Notes under the pieces: generated by a model
Told to the model about the DNA's origin: nothing
Seen by the model: only the letters and a program-made list of their open reading frames with translations
Databases searched by the model: none
Assembly: GCF_014805625.2 (NCBI RefSeq)
Contig: NW_023998455.1
Span: 7,031,834-7,095,833 of the forward strand
From: Glossina fuscipes
Lineage: Eukaryota; Arthropoda; Insecta; Diptera; Glossinidae
Direction of reading: 5' to 3'
Length of the DNA: 64,000 nucleotides
Shown here: positions 13,101 through 22,600 of the stretch, in pieces
Layout: every line of letters begins with the position of its first letter
How positions within the stretch are numbered: the first letter of the stretch is position 1
Position numbers and translations under genes: made by a program

Positions 13101-13902
13101 ATTTACAGCAGGGTGTACGCTTCGATCCCGATATGCCCCAAACAATACGCTTGGAATTCGCCAAGAGTAACACGAAAGTGAGCAAACCCAAACCACAGCC
13201 CAATACAGCGACAACAGCCTCACATCCTGCATTGATGCACCCACTCACTGGACGTAAGTAAAATTAAGTAAAAGTTATACAATTTCAACATCTCTATATA
13301 GCGAAAGTAATTCTTCTTCATTTTGTTATCATTTTTGGTTTTTTTTGTATGTAGATTTTCTTCTTTTTGTTTTCCTTCTTATCATCTTTATTTTATTTAT
13401 TATATGTTTTCTTTATTTATTTATATGCATTGTTTTTTTTTTCGTTTTCTTCTTTTTTTTTTTAGTTTTATAATAAAATAACATTAGCAGTAGTGTATAA
13501 TTCATGTTATTATTTAATTTGATTAACATTTCAGTTAAAACGAAATAAAAAGCGCACAAATTTATACTTTTAAATGAAAACAAAAAGAAAAAACAAAATA
13601 AATAAATAAACTGAATCCTTATTAAACAATTACAACAACAAAAAATTGCTTCAAATAGCACACAGAATTTTATTTAGCAACAAACAACAACAACAACAAC
13701 AACAACAATTAAATCCAATATTATTAACAAATACAAAAATTATACCAAAAAGTCCTAAGCAAATTTCTCTAAATATATATATATATTGTGAGCACTTGAT
13801 TAACTAACAACAACAACAACAAAAACAACAATATAAATAAATCACTAGTCACCACCAAACCTTTAAGAACACCGATAAACATTTGACATATGTTTGAATA
13901 CA

Positions 13903-13938
<36 letters not shown>

Positions 13939-13982
13939 GAATAATAATACTATTTATATGTATATATATCATATATATATAT

Positions 13983-14014
<32 letters not shown>

Positions 14015-17000
14015 CTATACACGTTCACATAAAAAAAAAAAATAAAATAAAATTAAAAAAATACTTGTCTATATATGAATAGAAAAAATTAACGGTTGTC
14101 AAAAATAAATAAAAAAGAAAAATTTAAAACAAAAGACTTAAGAAAGAAACTTGAAATGTTTTGTAAATAACCGCAGTATTAGGCTTAATTTAAGACTTTA
14201 AACGAAAAAGAAAAAAAAAAGCAGACGAACTTTTAGAAAAAAAAAGCGCTTAACAGAGAGATAAATAAAATTTTTTCGTTCAAAATTATATAAAATATCA
14301 TTTTTATTAAATAAATCATTTTGAAAGCAAAAAAAATAATCTTTAATAGAAACCAACTTTTTCTATTTACCTTTACATTCTGTAGATTTGGGAGGTCCCT
14401 TCTTTCCGGGCGGACCCGAGTTATGGCATCATCCGTTAGCTTATTCAGCTGCTGCCGCCGAATTACCAGGAGCAGCTGCTTTGCAACACGCTACTCTTGT
14501 ACATCCGGCACTCCATCCACAAGTGCCGGTACGCTCCTATCTCTGACTAAATACAGATAAAGTAATGGAACAACCTATTCATCAGGTATGTCGAAGAAAT
14601 TTTCGTTTTTCTTTGCTCATTTTCCTTCTGTTTTTTTGTTTTTTTTTTTTTTTTGGTTTTTCATTAATTTACTCGTACACTCTTGTTTGTTGTCCTGTTT
14701 AGACGCAAATGACTATGTCGCAGCACCATCAGGCGACCACAGCTATCCATCCAACAGTGCACATGTCTGCCGCAGCTGCTGCTGCCGCCGCTGCTGGCTT
14801 ACCTCCAGGTAGTGCTACTTCGGGACCACCAGGCTCAACAGCAACTTCGGCCGGCGGGCCACCGCCAACACATCATCCTTTTTTATCAAGCCCCGCTCTA
14901 GCGAGTCCAGTCAGTTCTACAAATACTAACACGAATCATCCTAATAATCCTCCATTAGCTGCAAATGCTCCCTGCTCGACATTATTTGTAGCTAATCTCG
15001 GGCAATTTGTTTCAGAACATGAGCTCAAAGAGGTTTTCTCGAGGTAAGTCTGAACAGTTGCTTTTCCCCTTGTACATACAAATGAACAAAATTTAGTATT
15101 TCTTAACACAATGAAAGTAAAATGATTGAATACCTTTGTCACGAAATTTATATTTAATGCACTAAATCGATGAATACACTGAAAATAATGAAAACACACT
15201 TCACTGTCACATTCTACTTCTCTTCTTTTTTTTTTTTTGTTTCCACGAGAGAAGACATAATAAAGAGCAAACTGACAAGCATTCATTTTGAAGACAAGCA
15301 GGCAGAAGAAAAACAAATAAAATTTAATTAAACCTAATTCAGCTAAAGAAAATTGTTGCAATCTCAAAATCAAAGGAACAAATATTTAAAAAAAAAATTT
15401 TTATCTAAAAAAAATATTTATGCAGTTGTAAGGAATCTTGGAAATTTAAGAAACTCTTTTTGGAAATGGCTCTTCACAAAGGTGAAAGGAAGTCCACGAC
15501 CCTTACTGATCTTGTTCGAACAATTTTGCAATATTCATCTCTTGTCTCAATACCAAGTTACAGATACCACATTGACCTAATCGAATCGGTGCTGCGAAGC
15601 TTTTACCTATCTTGCGCTACAGGGCTTGGGCTGGTATTTTTATTTAGAATTTCCGTCTCATGGAGGTAGACTGATACTGATTGACTTTCCCGCGCTAGAA
15701 AATAGACGTGTGATGCTGGCAGTTATCTTTATCATTGAATCATTGAATTTAAAGGTATAACAACTATCCCGCTTTTACTTCGGATGATAGATTCACAAGA
15801 CATTATGAAGCAGTTTACTTGTCTCATTGTCATGCAAACTAACATCGTCAGAATTCTTGTAGGGCGTCTTGTATGATACATAATACTCATCTCTATTTGT
15901 TTGATTCGTCGCCAGATTCTAGAAATATCGTCAAGGATACGAATACGTCGCGGTCATCCTTACTATCCCGTAATTTAATTTGACACAGATATAACTTCAG
16001 CCGATTTTTTTTTATTCGTAAGATTTATGGAAGTTATTTTATCTCTTATGACGGGTTTCCTTCTTGATGGTAATACATATATTCCTTTGTTTCTCTACAA
16101 GTTTGCCGTATAATATTTGAATCTGTAGAATTCTCTTATTACGCCGTCTTGTCTTAGTTTTTGGGTGCTGTGGCAATGGATCTATTACTTTGCTCCCCTG
16201 CACCTCTAATTGAAAACTTAGTCCCAAAAAGTGGTCAATAATTATATTGTGAAATGTTCTCACGGACGACGACTTCTAATTACGAATATAATTTGATATA
16301 TTTTCATTTCTATATTCGAGGCATTTTTCATTTTTTTCCTCCTATGCTTGCCCCTACTCACGCTTCTCCTCTCTCCTCATGTTTCTCGCTTTACTTTATT
16401 GAAAACTTAAAAGACTACTAGCAAACTAATTATACACTACACCACATGTGATAAGGGCGTTTTAATGTTTGCAAGAATGACGAGGACTTAACACTGACCT
16501 ACTTTTCATCATATCAATCGTGTCTTAATTACTTTCATAATCGGCTTAGGCGTAAAACGTTGCGTGCAGTCTATTGTTCAAGGTCGTAGTTTTGAAGAAA
16601 AACTAAATTGAATTCAATCATTTTGATGACCACTCCCTGTACAACGCCCCATTCCATTAAGCACTTACCCCACATGTACCGATGTTTTTCATGCCCTTGA
16701 GGACTTAAAATGGACCTGATTTTCCATGTAACAGACGTTTCAGGATCACTTCTTAAGCGAATTCAAGATCGTTTGCATGGATCGCAACCCTTATGAAATT
16801 GATTGGAACCGTTCCTATGATCACTTCTCATTCCTGAAAAGAAATCAACACATGAAGGGAATTTGCGTTCCTTAATATTTCGCGGTCAAACCCGCTGAAA
16901 AGCAACATTTTCACGTACTAAATGGATAGGGAAAGCTTGAATTGGATTGGGCTTTTTTTGAGTGATCTCCCGTATAAACGTTTCACGAAAAGCCAAACTT

Positions 17001-18427
17001 TATATGACAATCAGGTTTAACTTTTCGTATTCAAACTTTTCAAGTGCAAGCCACATTGATGTATTCTTTCGATCCTCTACCACATCTCGTCATTTTACAC
17101 CAAAGATAGGAAAAGAATAATTTGATAAAAAAAAAGAAAAAAAATGCAGTTTTCTGAGTTTGGCCCGCAACGGTCCATCCCTTATAAGGATCGTCATGAA
17201 CAGCAGGCTTTGATATAAGAACAAGATATAGTTCGCTCCAATCTTGGGAAAGGGCAAAAGTCGCACGAGACCAATTTAACAATTTCGGAAGAGACTTCTC
17301 TGCGACATGTTTCATCCGCAAAAAGTCTTAAAAAAATTCACGGCATGAGTCGACCGATTTGCCGACATCTTCAGTAACTTTTCAAATAGTGGTTGGACGC
17401 TTCTCCATAACCCCTTTCTTTACCGCTTCAACGTTTTCAACGATTTTTAACGTGCTAGGGCACTGTCATTAAAGTCTTCTCGGCCTTCTATACAGAGTTC
17501 GTAACGCTTAAAACCCCTTTTTTTGTCACAAGTAGTTACTTACGCATATAAATGCCTGTTACGCGGTTTATGGCGGCGAAGAGTAACCAAACAGTTTACA
17601 GCTTATATTTTCCGAACAGTTCACCATCTTTTTGGATTGATGGGACAAATATGAAAGTTTAATTTCGATATCAGGCAAAACTCATAGGCCGTCGAGTACG
17701 ATGTAACGATAGCCGCAAACAGAGCGCAAGATCATTATTTATTGCTTATGGCCATGAACGACTCACTATGAGCATAACCACAAAGATATCTATTAATATT
17801 GTATTTAAGAATTAAATAATTTTTTATGTTGCATCTTTATTCAAAGATTGTTTATCACTTCCGAAGTTTTTTTGTTTCAATTACTTGGAAATTTTCAACT
17901 TGTTTTTAAGTAATTTGAACGATATTTTATAATAAAAGTAAACTTTTGCATGTAGTTTTTAAATATTTTCATTTTTATTACGAAAGTTTTGCGTTTATTC
18001 TCAGAGTGAAGTGCGTCAATGACTGTAAATAGAATGTAAATGAGACTCGATGTCATTATTTCATTGTTTACTTACATGCATTAGTTCTATAGGCGATAAA
18101 AGATACTAGTAGTAGAAGTCAAAAGCAACAGACGCCTGTTTGTAAAAATTCTGCTTTTAATAACTGAAGGACATTTTTATAACTAAACGGGAGAAATTTT
18201 AGATCTCTCGCATCTAACGAGAATTATTTCATTTAGAAAATAGTTTTTTTTCTTGGGAAAATGTGATATTTTTTTCAGTTTGGCATACGTTCGTCCATCG
18301 CTGAGTAACATTAACTTACCTTTGAATATATATATATCCTAAACTGATCATAGATATTATATATATAATTTTCTTTAGCTGAATCTCTATTTGGACATAA
18401 AATATTTCTATACATTCTCTATCTCTC

Positions 18428-18458
<31 letters not shown>

Positions 18459-19621
18459 ATCTCATTCTATTACATAATTTACATATAATTCTTCTCATAT
18501 TTCGTAATTTTTTTTCTTGTAATAATAGTTAAGAAAAATAAACATAAATTTAATTTATTTAAATAATTTTCATATTTTTCTGATTTTAATTTTCTTTTAA
18601 AAAAAAAAAAAACCAACCTATGAACTGAAATAACATTTGTTTGTAAATTTTCAAAAAAAAAAAAAAAAAAAAAATTGTTTGGAACCAATTAAATTAAAAA
18701 TTACATATGCACAGTATGCCTGGCTTTTGTCGCCTACGTATGCACACGAAAGGTACGCACAATATCACTTCTTCTTCTACAACTACTACTTTCACCAATA
18801 CCAATACCACTACCACAAACTCCACTTGTACCATCACCAACAATACCAATAATGACACCAACATAACTAATAGCACAATTTCCAACAATCACAAGTACAC
18901 TGCAACAGCTTTAGCAGCTTACGGAAATGGTAGCTATCAACAGCAGCATCCTTTTGCCGCAACCGAAAATGTCAACCATCCGGTTGCATTTATTGAGTTT
19001 AACGATGCGCGTAGTGCCGCTACTGCTATGCAACACTTGCAGGGCAAATATTTGCTATCATCGGATCGCGGTTCTATACGCATTGAATTTGCCAAAACGA
19101 AGATGATCAATGAGGGTCCAATACAAATCATCAACGGCAATAATCATAACGCCAGCCAAAGCAATACCATTAACAATAGCAATAACAGTAATAGTAACAG
19201 TAACAGTAACAATCATACTAATAACGCCACAGCGAAACTAATCAATTTAACCGCACAACCTACAGCCATGACAATTATAAATCCTAACTCAGCACTTTTG
19301 CCAACAGCTACAAATGGGCCGCAATTGCTGATACTAAATGGTTATCAACAACAGCAGCATAATGCTATGCTTCATCATCATCACCATCATCATCAGCATC
19401 ATCAGCATCAGCATCAGCATCATAATCATCAGCGTCAACATATGCTAATGCCACCTCCAGTAGCGGCTGCAGCAGCGGCAGCAGCAGCAGCAGCGCAATA
19501 CATCAATTGTAATTCGATGGCCGGCGGCGTTTCAACTGCAATTCAATTTAATAATAGCACCAACAACAACACAATTAATACAACTACTTCTACTATTATC
19601 AATGCAAATAATATTGTTAAC

Positions 19622-19657
<36 letters not shown>

Positions 19658-22600
19658 CGTTCTACTGCACTACCGACTACTGTTGTTGTAAATTCACTAC
19701 AGCACCAACTTCATCCAACTCAGCACCAAAATCATCTCTTTAGAGACGTATGTATTATTGGTTTCTTTTTTGATTTTTTTATAATTTTCCCTTTTTTCTC
19801 CTTTAATATTTTTTTTTTCTTTTTTTTTTCTTTTATTCTTCACTTTTATTTACCAACGTAAAGCCAAATATTTATGTGTTTTACAAAATAGATAAAACGG
19901 CTTTAATTTCTTTAAAAAGCGTATATAGATTTTTATTAATAAAATGCACAATTTTTCTCATAAGCACTTAAGCAAATTAAGCTTGACTGACTAGTTTGCG
20001 CAAATAAATATTTTATTCGTTATTATTTATCGATTAGAAGGAAATTAAACTCATTAAACTCATCGCGGAACTACGAGCAGGTGTTTTCTAAGGTTCAGGC
20101 AACCGCTTTGAGCAATATTACTAACAAAGACTTGAACGTAACCGTTGCTTTAATTGCAGCCTTCAAAGAAAATTTTCCTTTTTCAACATTTTAATAGCTT
20201 TTTAATAAAATATTTATTTGCTTCATTCGCTAGGGAAAGGAGTTGTCTAAAGCAATTAACAAGCGACCTAGTTTCCATTACAATTGATTTCGTAGTGATG
20301 GCACTGGATTTACACAATTTACCTTTCAAGTATATGAAAACTAATTTGTTGTTAGAGTCGTCTTAAGTCTATTGTAGTCTCGTTGAGCAGGGAGGAGCTC
20401 TCCGACCGATATCATCAAATTTCATTTTAAATAATAGAGGAGGCGACATCAGAGTTGAAAGCGTCTGAGTAGTTTCACATATCAACCAAGTTAATCTCAG
20501 TCATCCATAAATCAATATTTATTTATTGAAGCAAACAATATACCTGAATATCCACAAATCACTTCCTTTCACATCTCAGTGTAAAGAGAGAACAGACCAA
20601 ATCTGTCACAGACAGATAAGTAACACAAATTTCCAAAGGTATTTTCACAGAGATATGAAAAGTGAATTTTTATATGGAAAATACACTTGTGTTGCATGCA
20701 TTTTATAAAAGGTATTTTATTCGATCCGTCCGACAATGGTAAAGAATGATGAACCAAACCTTTAATAAATACTTTCAATGAAATAATTTTTTTTTTTCTT
20801 TGGTGACAACATTGTTTTTCACTACTATAAAGAAAGTATTCCATTAAAAATTTTGCGGAAACTCGTTTCTTTTCTTTAATAAATTTCTTAATATAAATCT
20901 TTATGCGGATTCTGATAGGGAACTGTGTGTTTGGGCTCATGGTTGTACACACAAAGCTTGCACAGTGCCTCGAAAATCTGTTTTAAAGCGAGAAGAACTC
21001 TCTCTCTCTCTCTCCGTCTCTCTCCTTTTCATTCATAGCAAAATCTGATAATAATGAGGTGAACCATGTAGAACCATAAGCTCACCTAAACTGATCATGA
21101 GTTGAAAATATGATCAATGCTAAGTCATCACATTAAAGCCGTGCTATGCTAATGTTCGTGGAGAAAGAGAAAAAATGACTCCATTAACTAAGCAAAAAAA
21201 TTCAGAAGAAATATAATTATTAGAGAAGCATAAACCAAGAGAGGAGATTGATGGATATTACAAGTAGCTTTCGAATTAAATCATCGTATAGCATTGCATG
21301 AATGTTTTGTAGTAAACATTTTAAAGAGTTCTGTAATGATTCCTACAAAATTTACCTCCTTTTCTTCACATCTTTTCGAAACTTCGGTTAACATCATTTT
21401 AATAAAAATCTTGCTTTAATTCGAATGCTCCACTTAACGGGACTACAATTTTATTCGTCTCCAATATGCAGAAGGAAGTTTCAAAGACACTATATAGTAT
21501 GTACATCTTTTATCAGAATCAAATACTAAGCATGTCTGTCCTTCCGTCTGTCAGCCAGTGCGAACTAACGCGGTACAGCAGTTAAGATATCAGCGTCAAA
21601 TTCACCGAAGACGTTCGAAGTTATTACAGGCAGATTACACACAAAGGACACGCCCACAGTACAGCCTTGCTCCCTCTCAGCACTCATTAGCCATCACTCG
21701 TATATTTTGGGGGGCGGGTGTAGAATAGTCGATGACAATCGAATGTAATTCTCTTAGTTGTGTTTAGCATGAGCGTTATCTGGCAATGCAGCAACGTGGT
21801 GTGCATACACACTACACGTGTACTTGATTCTCTTTGTTTCAAGATTTCGTACCAAACGAAAGAGTTCAAATATTAATTACACGATAATTAGAAACTGCAG
21901 CCTACTTAACACTTCCGGAGATTAAATAGAAATGGTGCATTGTGTTTTGTGTTCAAGAGTGCAACAGTCAGTTCCACGCTTCTCTAACATTTCAATGGAA
22001 TAGCTTGCCAAGACCGTCCCAACACACGTCATTTTGCGCTATAAGCTCGTGTTCTACTCTGGCCAATACATTTTAGGCTTACAAGCAGATACTATTTTAT
22101 TAGAGAAGTATGGATCGATACGTTATTTCAATGATAACTTTATATCCTATCTCTTTGAACGCCGAACTAAAACGTTTTAAATTTAACGAACCAATCAAAA
22201 GCAAAAATTTAAATAATACAATGTAAAGTCTTTCAAAACATCAATGGCAGCTTTTGCTTGGGCATTTCTTGAGTTTAAACCTTTAGAAGTCGTGTAGATA
22301 GGCTCCTTGTAAAGGAGATATTTAGCTTGATTGTATTTTGCATCGGTGATGGTTGAACACTTAGTGCATTTAAAATTTAAAATTTACTTTTTCGAATTTG
22401 TCAGTGGCCAACAATTGAAAAAGGCTTGAAAAGGCGATCTTGCTCAAAAAAGATAGCAAGCAACTCATGCGTCAGCAATGATCTCTGAATTATTTTCGCT
22501 TGTCTGTTTAAGGGAGACGAGTGTGTGATCGAAAGTATATTTCCTATGGTGGCTTCTCTTTGCACGGTGAAAAAATCGCGTAAAGTGACCAGACTGTACA

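Larger units (their letters stand above)
9466..13108 (+). other. cpo: cpo intron (about 3.6 kb)
   Basis: It lies between the donor GTAATA and the tandem acceptor before 13109/13112. It contains a long CT tract at 9999-10190, A-rich DNA and a complete small repeat at 12377-12662. No additional exon could be supported. Confidence 0.8.

Noticed and set aside
17040..17321. 93-codon minus-strand frame in the cpo intron
   Set aside because: No family resemblance, and part of it is a Phe run from a homopolymer.
19748..19860. Continuation of the cpo frame past 19747 to a stop at 19859
   Set aside because: The translation is almost all Phe/Ile from a T-rich tract directly after a consensus donor, so it is intron.
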